The notes beneath the pieces are model-generated. The model searched no databases and was not told where the DNA came from. It saw nothing but the letters and a program-made list of their open reading frames with translations. Shown one piece after another: positions 17,347 through 26,687 of a DNA stretch of 64,000 bases. A program made the position numbers and the translations under genes. Position 1 is the first letter of the stretch. The number at the start of each line of letters is the position of its first letter. The stretch comes from Massilia sp. CF038 (GTDB taxonomy: Bacteria > Pseudomonadota > Gammaproteobacteria > Burkholderiales > Burkholderiaceae_D), in the NCBI RefSeq assembly GCF_900129765.1, contig NZ_FQWU01000002.1:1612001-1676000 (forward strand), in the 5' to 3' direction.

Positions 17347-18293
17347 GTGCGTTCAGGCGACACAAATGGATGGGTGGCACGCCAGTGCCGCGCAATATCG
17401 ATGCGGCGCGTGATCCACACCTTGTCGTGGCTTTGCACATAATCGAGAAAGCGCGCCAGTGCGGCCGCGCGCGCCGGGCGTCCGACAATGCGGCAATGCA
17501 GGCCGATCGACAGCATCTTCGGCTGGTTCAGGCCGGCCGGGTCGCCTTCGGCGTACAGCACGTCAAACGCATCTTTCAGATAGTCGAAGAACTGGGTGCC
17601 GGAGTTAAAGCCCTGCATGGCAGCGAAGCGCATGTCGTTGGTGTCCAGCGTATAGGGCACGATCAGCTGTGGTGTAACGCCGCCAGCGTGCTGCACCGGC
17701 TGCCAGAACGGCAGGTCGTCGCCGTAGTAATCGGCGTCGTACTCAAAGCCGCCATGCTCAACGACCAGGCGGCGCGTGTTGGGCGAATCGCGGCCCGTGT
17801 ACCAGCCTGCCGGCGCACTGCCCGTCAAGTCGCGGATGATCTGCACTGCTTCGGCCATATGGGCGCGCTCGGTGGTTTCGTCCACGTTCTGGTACGAGAT
17901 CCATTTCAAGCCATGGCACGCAATTTCGTGGCCCAGTTCCTGAAATGCGGCTACCGCTTCCGGGTTGCGCTTGAGCGCCATCGAGACCCCGAACACCGTG
18001 AGCGGCAACTTGCGATCCTCGAACATCCGCAGCAAGCGCCACAGCCCGGCGCGGGAACCATATTCATAGAGCGATTCCATGCTCATGTGACGGGCGGGGA
18101 AGGCTTGTGCGCCGATGATTTCGGATAAAAACGTCTCCGAAGCCGGATCGCCATGCAGAATATTGTTTTCGCCGCCCTCTTCATAATTAAGGACGAATTG
18201 CAGCGCCACGCGGGCTTGCCCTGGCCATTGCGGGTGAACGGGGCTGCGGCCGTAGCCGACTAGATCGCGTGGATAATTATCGTAAGTGGTCAT
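17343..18293 (-). CDS. puuE: allantoinase PuuE (polysaccharide deacetylase fold)
   Basis: 316 residues, close to the usual 305-320 for PuuE. It shows the family signatures VGYGRSPVHPQWPG, LQFVLNYEEGGENN, the NodB-type ELGHEIACHGLKWISYQ with metal histidines, and WYTGRDSPNTRRL. PuuE is the metal-independent-looking allantoinase of bacteria, distinct from amidohydrolase AllB, and opens allantoin to allantoate. It is transcribed away from uraH, which handles the product of urate oxidase. The start at 18293 gives the standard family N-terminus. Confidence 0.92.
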   Translation of the reverse strand: MTTYDNYPRDLVGYGRSPVHPQWPGQARVALQFVLNYEEGGENNILHGDPASETFLSEIIGAQAFPARHMSMESLYEYGSRAGLWRLLRMFEDRKLPLTVFGVSMALKRNPEAVAAFQELGHEIACHGLKWISYQNVDETTERAHMAEAVQIIRDLTGSAPAGWYTGRDSPNTRRLVVEHGGFEYDADYYGDDLPFWQPVQHAGGVTPQLIVPYTLDTNDMRFAAMQGFNSGTQFFDYLKDAFDVLYAEGDPAGLNQPKMLSIGLHCRIVGRPARAAALARFLDYVQSHDKVWITRRIDIARHWRATHPFVSPERT

Positions 18294-18396
18294 GGGCAGA
18301 AAGGGCGTTAGGTATATCAGCCATCATATATTGACCGCCACACAACAGTATATGATTCCCACCATATTCAGATCACCCCAGCCATATAGGACCATC

Positions 18397-18750
18397 ATGG
18401 GAAAACTCAGTACCCACGTGCTCGACACCACGCAAGGCAAGCCTGCTGCTGGCGTGCACATCGAACTGTATCTGCTTGACGGTGCCCAGCGCACCCTGGT
18501 CACGCGCGCCGTGACCAACGCCGACGGCCGCTGCGGCGCCCCCCTGCTGGAAGGCGAGACCATGCGCGCCGGCCGCTACGAACTGGTGTTTGCCGCCGGC
18601 GATTACTTTGCTGCCCAGGGCATCGACTTGCCCGAACCGCGCTTTGTTGACCGTGTGACGATTGCCTTTGGCATTGCCGCGCCAGACCAGAATTATCACG
18701 TGCCGCTGGTGGTCACGCCCTGGTCCTACTCGACCTACCGCGGCAGCTGA
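18397..18750 (+). CDS. uraH: 5-hydroxyisourate hydrolase
   Basis: 117 residues, the size of bacterial transthyretin-related HIUases. Hallmarks are the N-terminal LSTHVLDTTQGKPAAGV, the central VTNADGRC, and the C-terminal PWSYSTYRGS, which carries the family-defining tetrapeptide YRGS. It hydrolyses 5-hydroxyisourate to OHCU after urate oxidase. The ATG at 18397 begins exactly at the conserved start; upstream in-frame codons are intergenic. It is divergent from puuE across about 100 bases, which should hold promoters for both. Confidence 0.95.
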   Translation: MGKLSTHVLDTTQGKPAAGVHIELYLLDGAQRTLVTRAVTNADGRCGAPLLEGETMRAGRYELVFAAGDYFAAQGIDLPEPRFVDRVTIAFGIAAPDQNYHVPLVVTPWSYSTYRGS

Positions 18751-18817
18751 GCGCAGCAGAACCCGTCAAAAGCGAAAAGCTTGCTATGCTTTCCTGGTAG
18801 AAGCCCCGGGAGAAAAA

Positions 18818-19378
18818 ATGTCTTTGCACATCGTTCACTTCATTGGCCCGATCAACCATGCCTCGGCCTGCACGGTCCGCAACCTGTGCCTGCAGGCGCT
18901 GCAGAGCGGCGCCAGCGAAATCGAATTGCATATGTCCACCGAAGGCGGCAACATGACTGCCGGCTTCGCGCTCTACTTTTTCCTCAAGTCGCTGCCGCTG
19001 CCGCTGACCACCTTCAACGTGGGCAGCGTCGAGTCCGTTGGGGTGGTGATTTTTCTGGCGGGCAGCAAGCGCTACGCCTGCCCGGGCACCCGCTTCCTGG
19101 TCCACCCGCTGCACTGGGGGTTCGGCTCGCTGGTGGCAGCCGACCATTCACGCGTGAGCGAATGGCGCGACTGCCTGGATTTCGACGCTGAACGGTATGC
19201 CAGCATTTTTGAAGATGCCACGCGTGAAGCCGGCATCAAGGACGATATCCGCACCAATCTGTTTGGCAATGCCCGTATCTTCGATGCCGAGCAGGCACTA
19301 GCCGCAGGCATCATTCACGCGGCACAGCAGGCGCGCCTGCCAGCCATGGGCGAAACCTCGCACTGGTGGAATGGCTAG
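18818..19378 (+). CDS. ClpP-like serine protease homologue
   Basis: 186 residues with a ClpP/crotonase-type fold. Ser-site region GSVESVGVVIFLAG corresponds to the ClpP active serine, and RFLVHPL to its histidine. The third triad position is abnormal: aligning AEQALAAGII with the ClpP C-terminal helix puts Ala or Asn where ClpP has Asp. True ClpP is more similar to consensus and usually next to clpX; here there is no chaperone gene. It is therefore a divergent ClpP-like protein, perhaps inactive or using another residue. The ATG at 18818 has CGGGAGA upstream. Confidence 0.75.
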   Translation: MSLHIVHFIGPINHASACTVRNLCLQALQSGASEIELHMSTEGGNMTAGFALYFFLKSLPLPLTTFNVGSVESVGVVIFLAGSKRYACPGTRFLVHPLHWGFGSLVAADHSRVSEWRDCLDFDAERYASIFEDATREAGIKDDIRTNLFGNARIFDAEQALAAGIIHAAQQARLPAMGETSHWWNG

Positions 19379-19483
19379 GCCGGACATGGTCTAACTTGCA
19401 CTGCAACTGTGCTTGCCTTAAAATCGATCACTCTGCGGCTGCCATGGTTGGCGCTGCCCATGCAAGTTTCTCTACGGTGAGCC

Positions 19484-20773
19484 TTGGATACCGTACCACT
19501 CTGGGTGCTTGTCGCCGCACTCATCTTCCTGATTTTCTGTTCAGCCTTTTTCGCCATGGCGGAGACGGCGCTCATGGCGGCCAACCGCTATCGCCTGCGC
19601 AGTCTGGCCAAGCGCGGCTTTCGCAGCGCGGCCACCACCTTGTGGCTGCTGGAGCGCACTGATCGCCTGCTGTCGCTGATCCTGATTGCCAATACCCTGG
19701 TCAATGCCCTGGCCACGGCGGCCGCCACCGCGATTGCAATTTCCTTCTTCGGGCTCGACTACAGCGCCATTTTTACCGCGATTGCCGTGATGGCCTTCGT
19801 GCTGATCGTGTTTGGCGAAATCACGCCCAAATTCATTGGCGCCAGCTATCCGGAGAATTTGTCACTGGGCGCCAGCACCCTGCTCAAGCCCTTGATGGCC
19901 GTCGGCGCGCCGCTGATCTGGTTCGTCAACCTGTTCGTGCGCGTGGTCTTGCTGGTACTGGGCGTGCGCCCTGCCAACGCAGCCCAGCAGCACCGCGTCT
20001 CGCCCGAGGAATTGCGCGCGATTGTGCTGGAAGGCGGCAATTTCATTCCGCAAAAGCATAAAAGTATCCTGCTGAACTTGTTCGACCTGGAAACCACCAA
20101 GGTGGACGACATCATGACCCCGCGTGCGCAGATCGAGGCGCTCAACCTGGCCGTGCCAGTGGAGGAGATCAAGCGCCAGCTGACCACGTGTTATCACAAC
20201 AAGCTGCCGGTGTACGAAGGCGAGATCAACCAGATTCTCGGCATCCTGCATGTGCGCCACGCGGTGGCCCTGCTCAATGAAGAAGAGCCGCTGACGGTGC
20301 AGCACTTCCGCGACCTGCTCAGCACCCCATACTATATTCCCCAGGATACCAGCGTATTTACACAACTGCAGTATTTTCAGGAAAACAAGGAACGCCTGGG
20401 CATCATCGTCGACGAATACGGCGAAGTGCAGGGCCTGGTGACACTGGACGACATTATTGAAGAAATGATCGGCGAATTCACCACCTCGGTTCCAGGCGCG
20501 GCCCGCAGCGAAAGCTTCGACTGGGACGTGCGCGGCGAGTGCCTGCTCGAGGGCAGCACGGCCTTGCGCGATATTAATAAGCGGCTCGACCTCGACTTCC
20601 CGCTGGACGGGCCGAAAACCCTGAACGGTCTGATGCTTGAGCAGCTGCAGGATATCCCCGACGCCCCGATCGCGCTCAAGATCGGCGGTGTGGTGATTGA
20701 AGTCATCCAGGTCAAAAACCAGGCGATTAAAGTTGTCAAATTGCAGCGACCGTTAACAGCACGCTACGCCTGA
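19484..20773 (+). CDS. CorC/HlyC family membrane protein (DUF21-CBS-CorC_HlyC)
   Basis: 429 residues. The N-terminal DUF21/CNNM domain has three to four membrane segments (residues ~5-170) with SAFFAMAETALMAANRYRL. A CBS pair follows (VDDIMTPRAQIEAL, then LGIIVDEYGEVQGLVTLDDI) and a C-terminal CorC_HlyC domain from about residue 345. Such proteins are linked to magnesium or cobalt efflux and regulation of Mg transport; older annotations say hemolysin. The start is a TTG at 19484 preceded by ACGGTGAG; no nearby ATG gives the complete first membrane segment. Confidence 0.88.
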   Translation: MDTVPLWVLVAALIFLIFCSAFFAMAETALMAANRYRLRSLAKRGFRSAATTLWLLERTDRLLSLILIANTLVNALATAAATAIAISFFGLDYSAIFTAIAVMAFVLIVFGEITPKFIGASYPENLSLGASTLLKPLMAVGAPLIWFVNLFVRVVLLVLGVRPANAAQQHRVSPEELRAIVLEGGNFIPQKHKSILLNLFDLETTKVDDIMTPRAQIEALNLAVPVEEIKRQLTTCYHNKLPVYEGEINQILGILHVRHAVALLNEEEPLTVQHFRDLLSTPYYIPQDTSVFTQLQYFQENKERLGIIVDEYGEVQGLVTLDDIIEEMIGEFTTSVPGAARSESFDWDVRGECLLEGSTALRDINKRLDLDFPLDGPKTLNGLMLEQLQDIPDAPIALKIGGVVIEVIQVKNQAIKVVKLQRPLTARYA

Positions 20774-20972
20774 CTCCCCCCTGACGGCACAATGCAACAT
20801 TTCGTGACATTATGACTACGTGGTAAGCACGCCTCAGCTGGAGGTCTTCTCCTGCGAGTAACCCTTTACAAATGTGATGCTCAGAGGCATGATCCAAGGC
20901 AGTCGGCTGTTCTGGTAACCGCTGGGCGGCGCCTTTGCCGTTTTCTCACTCTTTTTAAAAACGCTTTCAACT

Positions 20973-22703
20973 ATGGCAGCAGTCCTTCCGAACGCGGCGT
21001 CAGGTAACCCAATGTCCGGCTTGGCGCGTGCGCTGATGCAGGCTGGGCGTCTGAACGTCCAGCAGGCTGACGCACTGCAAAAGAAAGCGCAGATCGACAA
21101 GAGCGCCTTCATTGACGCGGTCATTGGCAGCGGCACCATGGACGCCCGCTCGCTGGCGGCTTTCTGTGCCGAAACCTTCGGCTACCCGCTGATGGACCTG
21201 GCCGGCTTCAGTATGGAATCGTTGCCGGCGAACGCGATCGATAACAAGCTGATGCAGACGCAGCGCGTGATCGCCCTGGCCAAGCGCGGCAACAAGATGT
21301 CGGTGGCAATCTCGGACCCGACCAATACGCAGGCGCTGGACCAGATCAAATTCCAGAGCGAAGCCCAGGTGGAGCCGGTGATCGTGGCCCACGATGTACT
21401 GCTTGCCTGGCTGAACAATCTGGGCAAAACGGCCGAGCAGAACATCACTGAAATGATGAGCGGCGACGAAGAGGACATTACCTTCGCCGACGATTCCTCA
21501 CCGGCCGCGGCCAGTGAGCAGGCGCAGGCCGACATTGAAGACGCGCCGATCGTCAAGTTCCTGAACAAGATTCTGATGGACGCGATCAATCTGGGCGCCT
21601 CCGATATCCACTTCGAACCGTTCGAAAAATTCTACCGCATCCGTCTGCGGGTCGACGGTGTGCTGCGTGAACACGCCCAGCCGCCAGTGTCGATCCGCGA
21701 CAAGCTGGTCTCGCGCATCAAGGTGCTGGCCAAGCTCGACATTTCCGAAAAGCGGGTGCCGCAAGACGGCCGCATGCGCCTGGTGCTGTCGCCAGTGAAG
21801 ACGATCGATTTCCGGGTCAGTACCTTGCCGACCCTGTTCGGCGAAAAGACCGTCATGCGTATTCTGGATGCCACCCAGGCCCAGATGGGGATTGACGCGC
21901 TGGGTTACGATCCGGACCAGAAAGAATTGCTGCTGGACGCCATTCAGCGTCCTTACGGAATGGTGCTGGTTACGGGCCCAACCGGTTCCGGCAAGACGGT
22001 GTCGCTGTACACCTGCTTGAACGTGATTAATAAACCGGGCATCAATATTTCGACCGCGGAAGACCCTGCCGAGATTAACTTGCCCGGTGTGAACCAGGTG
22101 AACGTGAATGACCGCGCCGGTCTGACCTTCCCGGTGGCCCTGAAGTCCTTCCTGCGCCAGGATCCGGACATCATCATGGTCGGTGAGATTCGCGACCTGG
22201 AAACGGCCGACATTGCGATCAAGGCCGCGCAAACCGGTCACATGGTGTTTTCCACCTTGCACACCAACGATGCGCCGTCGACCCTGACCCGTTTGATGAA
22301 CATGGGCGTGGCGCCATTCAATATTGCATCCTCGGTCATCATGATTACCGCGCAGCGCCTGGCGCGCCGCCTGTGCACCTGCAAAAAACCGCTCGAGACC
22401 TCGCGCGAGATCCTGCTGGCGGCCGGCTTCAAGCCGGACGAGCTCGAGGGCAACTGGAAGCCCTACGGTCCGGTCGGCTGCGACCGCTGCCTGGGCGGCG
22501 GCTACAAGGGCCGGGTGGGTATTTACCAGATCATGCCGATTACCCCGGCCATTGAAAAAATCATTCTCGCTCACGGCAACTCGATGGAGATTGCCACCCA
22601 GTCGGAGCTGGAAGGCGTGAAATCCTTGCGCCGTTCGGGCCTGATGAAAGTGAAACAGGGCTTGACCAGCCTGGAAGAAGTACTCGGCTGTACCAACGAA
22701 TAG
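20973..22703 (+). CDS. pilB: type IV pilus extension ATPase PilB
   Basis: 576 residues, standard for PilB. An N-terminal MshEN domain (~residues 20-150) precedes the GspE-type ATPase with Walker A TGPTGSGKTVSLYT (~330), Asp box and Walker B, and HTNDAPSTLTRL. A C-terminal zinc site is present as CTCKKP and CDRCLGGGYKGR. It powers pilus assembly at the inner membrane. It is followed 7 bases later by pilC and then pilD, the usual order. The 199 bases upstream contain no gene. Confidence 0.96.
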   Translation: MAAVLPNAASGNPMSGLARALMQAGRLNVQQADALQKKAQIDKSAFIDAVIGSGTMDARSLAAFCAETFGYPLMDLAGFSMESLPANAIDNKLMQTQRVIALAKRGNKMSVAISDPTNTQALDQIKFQSEAQVEPVIVAHDVLLAWLNNLGKTAEQNITEMMSGDEEDITFADDSSPAAASEQAQADIEDAPIVKFLNKILMDAINLGASDIHFEPFEKFYRIRLRVDGVLREHAQPPVSIRDKLVSRIKVLAKLDISEKRVPQDGRMRLVLSPVKTIDFRVSTLPTLFGEKTVMRILDATQAQMGIDALGYDPDQKELLLDAIQRPYGMVLVTGPTGSGKTVSLYTCLNVINKPGINISTAEDPAEINLPGVNQVNVNDRAGLTFPVALKSFLRQDPDIIMVGEIRDLETADIAIKAAQTGHMVFSTLHTNDAPSTLTRLMNMGVAPFNIASSVIMITAQRLARRLCTCKKPLETSREILLAAGFKPDELEGNWKPYGPVGCDRCLGGGYKGRVGIYQIMPITPAIEKIILAHGNSMEIATQSELEGVKSLRRSGLMKVKQGLTSLEEVLGCTNE

Positions 22704-22710
22704 GAAATTT

Positions 22711-23934
22711 ATGGCAACTGCACCACCAAAAACCGCCGCCACCAAGGAAGCCATCTACGCCTGGGAAGGCAAGGACAAGACCGGCAAGATCGTGCGCGGC
22801 GAGATTCGCGCCGGCGGCGAGGCCATCGTGAACGTCACCCTGCGTCGCCAGGGCGTGATGGTCACCAAGGTCAAGAAAAAATCCATGCGCAGCGGCCGCA
22901 AGATCACCGACAAGGATATCTCGGTCTTCACGCGCCAGCTGGCCACGATGATGAAGGCGGGCGTGCCGCTGCTGCAATCGTTCGACATCGTCAGCAAAGG
23001 CCACTCGAACCCATCGATGGCAAAACTGATTCAGGACTTGCGCGGCGATATCGAGACCGGTACCAGCCTGAACAACGCGTTCCGCAAATACCCGCTGTAT
23101 TTCGACCCCCTGTTCTGTAACCTGGTGGGCGCCGGTGAACAAGCCGGTATTCTGGAAGACTTGCTGACCCGTCTGGCGGTCTACAAGGAAAAAACGATTG
23201 CCATGAAGGCCAAGATCAAGTCGGCGCTGATGTACCCGATTTCGATTCTGGGCGTGGCGTTCGTGGTCACGGCCGTGATCATGATCTGGGTGGTGCCTGC
23301 GTTCAAAACCGTATTCACCAGCTTTGGCGCCGATCTGCCGGCACCAACCCTGTTCGTGATGGCCATTTCCGACTTCTTCGTTGAATGGTGGTGGGCCATC
23401 TTCGGCAGTATCTTTGCCGGTCTGTACTTCTTCTTCCAGAGCTGGCAACGCTCGGCCAAGATGCAGCGCACCATGGACTTGCTGCTGCTGCGTCTGCCCA
23501 TCTTCGGCACGGTGATCCGCAAGGCCGCGATTGCACGCTGGACGCGCACCCTGGCCACCATGTTTGCCGCCGGCGTGCCGCTGGTGGAAGCGCTCGACTC
23601 GGTCGGTGGCGCGGCTGGTAATGCGCTGTACCTGGAAGCGACCAAAAAGATTCAAAACGAAGTATCGACCGGTACCAGCCTGACCATGGCCATGCAAAAC
23701 GCCAATGTGTTCCCGCCGATCGTGACCCAGATGGTCGCCATTGGTGAAGAATCCGGTGCGCTTGACTCGATGCTGGGCAAAGTGGCCGGCTTCTTCGAAG
23801 ATGAAGTCGATGAAGCAGTCGCCGCCCTCGCCTCGCTGATGGAACCGCTGATCATGGTGGTGCTGGGCGTGATCATCGGCGGCCTGGTGGTCGCGATGTA
23901 CCTGCCGATCTTCAAGCTGGGCGCGGTGGTCTGA
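22711..23934 (+). CDS. pilC: type IV pilus inner membrane platform protein PilC
   Basis: 407 residues with two GspF domains, each with FTRQLATMMKAGVPLLQS-like cytoplasmic helices and long hydrophobic segments, plus the final membrane helix (LIMVVLGVIIGGLVVAMYLP). PilC is the polytopic platform that links the PilB motor to pilin polymerisation. It begins with an Ala/Pro-Lys-rich leader and the family element YAWEGKDKTGKIVRGE. The ATG at 22711 has TAGGAAATTT upstream and lies directly after pilB. Confidence 0.96.
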   Translation: MATAPPKTAATKEAIYAWEGKDKTGKIVRGEIRAGGEAIVNVTLRRQGVMVTKVKKKSMRSGRKITDKDISVFTRQLATMMKAGVPLLQSFDIVSKGHSNPSMAKLIQDLRGDIETGTSLNNAFRKYPLYFDPLFCNLVGAGEQAGILEDLLTRLAVYKEKTIAMKAKIKSALMYPISILGVAFVVTAVIMIWVVPAFKTVFTSFGADLPAPTLFVMAISDFFVEWWWAIFGSIFAGLYFFFQSWQRSAKMQRTMDLLLLRLPIFGTVIRKAAIARWTRTLATMFAAGVPLVEALDSVGGAAGNALYLEATKKIQNEVSTGTSLTMAMQNANVFPPIVTQMVAIGEESGALDSMLGKVAGFFEDEVDEAVAALASLMEPLIMVVLGVIIGGLVVAMYLPIFKLGAVV

Positions 23935-24043
23935 CGGCAGCAGCGTCGACGTAACGCAACAAACGCAGTAAGATCGCCCTCGCGCAGGCTAGCCTGTTCG
24001 GGGGCGATGTGCTTTCAAGCGGACCTTAACCAAAACGGATTCC

Positions 24044-24922
24044 ATGGACCAGTTTCTTTTTGCAGCGCCTTTCAGCGCGCTCCCGACCTTTGCCGCCGCC
24101 TTGTTCGGTTTGCTGATCGGCAGTTTCCTCAACGTGGTCATCCACCGCATGCCCAAGATGCTGGAGCGCGAATTTGAAAACGCCTGCGCCGAACACGTGG
24201 GCAAAGAGCCAGTGCATACCGATACCTATACGCTCTCGGTCCCCCGCTCCGCCTGCCCCCACTGCGGCCACAAGATCACGGCCCTGGAAAATGTGCCCGT
24301 GATCAGCTACCTGGTCTTGCGCGGCAAGTGCCGTGGCTGCAAGGCGCCGATTTCGGCGCGCTACCCGGCCATCGAACTGCTGTCGGGCGTGACGGCGGCC
24401 TGGATGATCTGGCAGTTTGGCAGCGGCTGGGCCGGCCTGGGGGCGGCAGTCTTCGGCCTGATGCTCATTGCCATGACCTTCATCGATCTCGATACCCAGT
24501 ACTTGCCGGACGATCTGACCCTGCCGCTGCTGTGGCTTGGTTTGCTGATCAATATCCGCGGCGCATTTGCCACGCTGCCCGACGCCGTGCTTGGCGCCGC
24601 CGCCGGTTACCTGGTGCTGTGGGGCGTGAATGCCCTGTTCAAGCTGGTCAGAAAGATGGATGGCATGGGTGGCGGCGACTTCAAGCTGCTGGCGGCGCTG
24701 GGTGCGTGGATGGGCTGGCAGATGCTGCCCGCCATCATCCTGCTCTCGTCCGTGGTGGGCGCCGTGGTTGGCATCAGTCTGATGATGTTCGCCGGCAATG
24801 GCCGCGACACCCGGATTCCCTTTGGCCCTTACCTGGCTGGGGCCGGCATGCTGGCCCTGCTGTTCCGCCCGGAAATTGCCACCCTGATGGGCATGTATTT
24901 CAATCCCGGCCAGCCGGTCTGA
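24044..24922 (+). CDS. pilD: prepilin peptidase / N-methyltransferase PilD
   Basis: 292 residues, polytopic. The N-terminal methyltransferase domain starts with GSFLNVVIHRMPKMLERE and contains a zinc site of four cysteines (CPHCGHKI and CRGCKAPI). The peptidase aspartates are seen in FIDLDTQYLPDD and GGGDFKLLAALGAW. It cuts and N-methylates type IV prepilins. As no CpaA/TadV-type peptidase is visible in the Tad locus at 34-47 kb, this enzyme may also process the Flp-like prepilins; that is inference. Only 4 bases separate it from coaE. Confidence 0.95.
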   Translation: MDQFLFAAPFSALPTFAAALFGLLIGSFLNVVIHRMPKMLEREFENACAEHVGKEPVHTDTYTLSVPRSACPHCGHKITALENVPVISYLVLRGKCRGCKAPISARYPAIELLSGVTAAWMIWQFGSGWAGLGAAVFGLMLIAMTFIDLDTQYLPDDLTLPLLWLGLLINIRGAFATLPDAVLGAAAGYLVLWGVNALFKLVRKMDGMGGGDFKLLAALGAWMGWQMLPAIILLSSVVGAVVGISLMMFAGNGRDTRIPFGPYLAGAGMLALLFRPEIATLMGMYFNPGQPV

Positions 24923-24926
24923 GCCG

Positions 24927-25574
24927 ATGCAGAGCGCGCCTCCTGCCCGTTTCAGCGTCGGCTTAACCGGCGGCATTGGCTGCGGCAAGACCACCGTGGC
25001 CGATATGTTTGCCGAGCTGGGCGCGGCCCTGGTCGATACCGACTTGATTGCCCATGCCCTGACCGCGCCGGGCGGAGCCGCCATGGCCGACATCGTGACC
25101 CAGTTCGGGCCCGGCTATGCCGACCCCAGCGGTGCCCTGGAACGGCGTGCCATGCGCGAGCTGGTGTTTGCCGATGCGGGCGCCCGCCAGCGCCTGGAAG
25201 CGATTTTGCATCCCCGCATCCGTGACGAAGCGCTGGCCCAGGCCGCGGCAAGTCGCGCCCCGTACGTCATCTTTGTGGTGCCGCTGCTGATCGAATCGGG
25301 TACCTGGCGCGCACGCGTGACACGAGTGCTGGCCATCGATTGTCCCGAAGAAATGCAAGTGGCGCGCGTCATGGCCCGCAACAACTTGTCAGAAGAGCAA
25401 GTTCGCGCCATCATGGCCACCCAGATTTCGCGTGCCGACCGGCTGGCCGCAGCCGACGACGTGGTGAGAAATGACAGCGGGCGCGAGCAGTTGCGACCCC
25501 AAATTGCCCTTTTACACGAGAAATATCTGGCTTTTTCGGATAGATTGTCACGATTGCCAAGCGAGCGTTTGTAA
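24927..25574 (+). CDS. coaE: dephospho-CoA kinase
   Basis: 215 residues. P-loop GLTGGIGCGKTTVADMF at the N-terminus, the substrate-binding VDTDLIAHALTAPGG, and VVPLLIESGTWRARVTRVL are family signatures. It phosphorylates dephospho-CoA in the last step of CoA synthesis in the cytoplasm. Its position between pilD and zapD is standard in Burkholderiales and gammaproteobacteria. Confidence 0.95.
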   Translation: MQSAPPARFSVGLTGGIGCGKTTVADMFAELGAALVDTDLIAHALTAPGGAAMADIVTQFGPGYADPSGALERRAMRELVFADAGARQRLEAILHPRIRDEALAQAAASRAPYVIFVVPLLIESGTWRARVTRVLAIDCPEEMQVARVMARNNLSEEQVRAIMATQISRADRLAAADDVVRNDSGREQLRPQIALLHEKYLAFSDRLSRLPSERL

Positions 25575-25639
25575 TTTTGCTTCTCTTGGTTCAAAATCAC
25601 GTGATTCTCCTCCGGCCCACAAAGTAAAGGGATGTCATT

Positions 25640-26395
25640 TTGATCGTCTACGAATACCCTTTCAACGAGCGCATACGCACGTTGTTGCGGCTGGAAGACC
25701 TATACGAAAAATTCAAGTTCTTTGTCCACCAAGAACATGCGATGCAACATCACGTTGCCCTGGCCACCATTTTCGACATGCTCGAAGTGGCTGGCCGCGC
25801 TGACCTCAAGTCCGATCTGCTGCAAGAGCTGGAGCGCCAGAAGCAGTCGCTGCTCAGTTACCGCTCCAATCCGAATGTCGCCGCCGACATGCTCAACGCC
25901 GTGCTGGCCGAGCTGGAAACCGTCAGCGCTGCCCTGGTGGCAGCGCAAGGCAAGACCGGCCAGAACGTGCGCGACAATGAATGGCTGATGAGCATTCGCG
26001 GCCGCACCATCATCCCTGGCGGCGCCTGTGAATTCGATCTGCCCTCCTACTACGCCTGGCAGCGGCGGCCGGCCGAACAGCGCTTCAATGACATCATCAA
26101 CTGGTTTGCCCCGCTGGCGCCCCTGTTTGACGCACTGGCCCTGGTGCTGCGCCTGCTGCGCGACTCGGGTGGCCCGGTCAAGATGATTGCCATCGCCGGC
26201 AGCTACCAGCAAATGCTGCAAGGCAAGGTTTACCAGATGCTGCGCCTGACCCTGGACGACAGTCTGGGCGCCATTCCAGAAATATCCGCCAACAAATACA
26301 TGCTGTGGGTTCGCTTTACCACCCAAGGCGGCGACCTGAAACCGAAGCCGCTGGAAGACGACGTTCCATTCGAACTCACGCTGTGCAACTTCTAA
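25640..26395 (+). CDS. zapD: cell division protein ZapD
   Basis: 251 residues, starting with the family hallmark [20 protein letters not shown] and containing the helical N-terminal half and the beta-rich C-terminal half ([19 protein letters not shown]). ZapD cross-links FtsZ filaments at the divisome. The start is a TTG at 25640 with AAGGGA about 8 bases upstream; no ATG would include the conserved N-terminus. It lies in the coaE-zapD-yacG order. Confidence 0.94.
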   Translation: MIVYEYPFNERIRTLLRLEDLYEKFKFFVHQEHAMQHHVALATIFDMLEVAGRADLKSDLLQELERQKQSLLSYRSNPNVAADMLNAVLAELETVSAALVAAQGKTGQNVRDNEWLMSIRGRTIIPGGACEFDLPSYYAWQRRPAEQRFNDIINWFAPLAPLFDALALVLRLLRDSGGPVKMIAIAGSYQQMLQGKVYQMLRLTLDDSLGAIPEISANKYMLWVRFTTQGGDLKPKPLEDDVPFELTLCNF

Positions 26396-26411
26396 CGCTG
26401 TGAGTCACGCT

Positions 26412-26594
26412 ATGCCAGTTGTAAATTGCCCTACCTGCCAGAAAAAAGTCGAGTGGACCGAGGCAAACAAGTTCCGTCCCTTCTGTTCCGAACGCTGCAA
26501 GCAGATTGACCTTGGTGCCTGGGCCGAAGAAAAGTACACCATCCCCGGCGCGCCGGCGGACGACGACCTGATTCCTGACCAGGATAACCTGTAG
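26412..26594 (+). CDS. yacG: DNA gyrase inhibitor YacG
   Basis: 60 residues with a four-cysteine zinc finger: [10 protein letters not shown] and [15 protein letters not shown], the exact YacG pattern, then an acidic tail. YacG binds the GyrB C-terminal region and blocks DNA binding by gyrase. The ATG at 26412 starts right before the finger; a GTG at 26400 would add four residues (MSHA) and cannot be excluded. It follows zapD by a few bases. Confidence 0.92.
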   Translation: MPVVNCPTCQKKVEWTEANKFRPFCSERCKQIDLGAWAEEKYTIPGAPADDDLIPDQDNL

Positions 26595-26687
26595 TCACAA
26601 TTTTTCGTGGTACTTGCGGGCGATCGCATACAATGGGATCCCCGCCATGTGCCAAGGAACTGCCGTGTCCGACACCGGAACGCGCCC

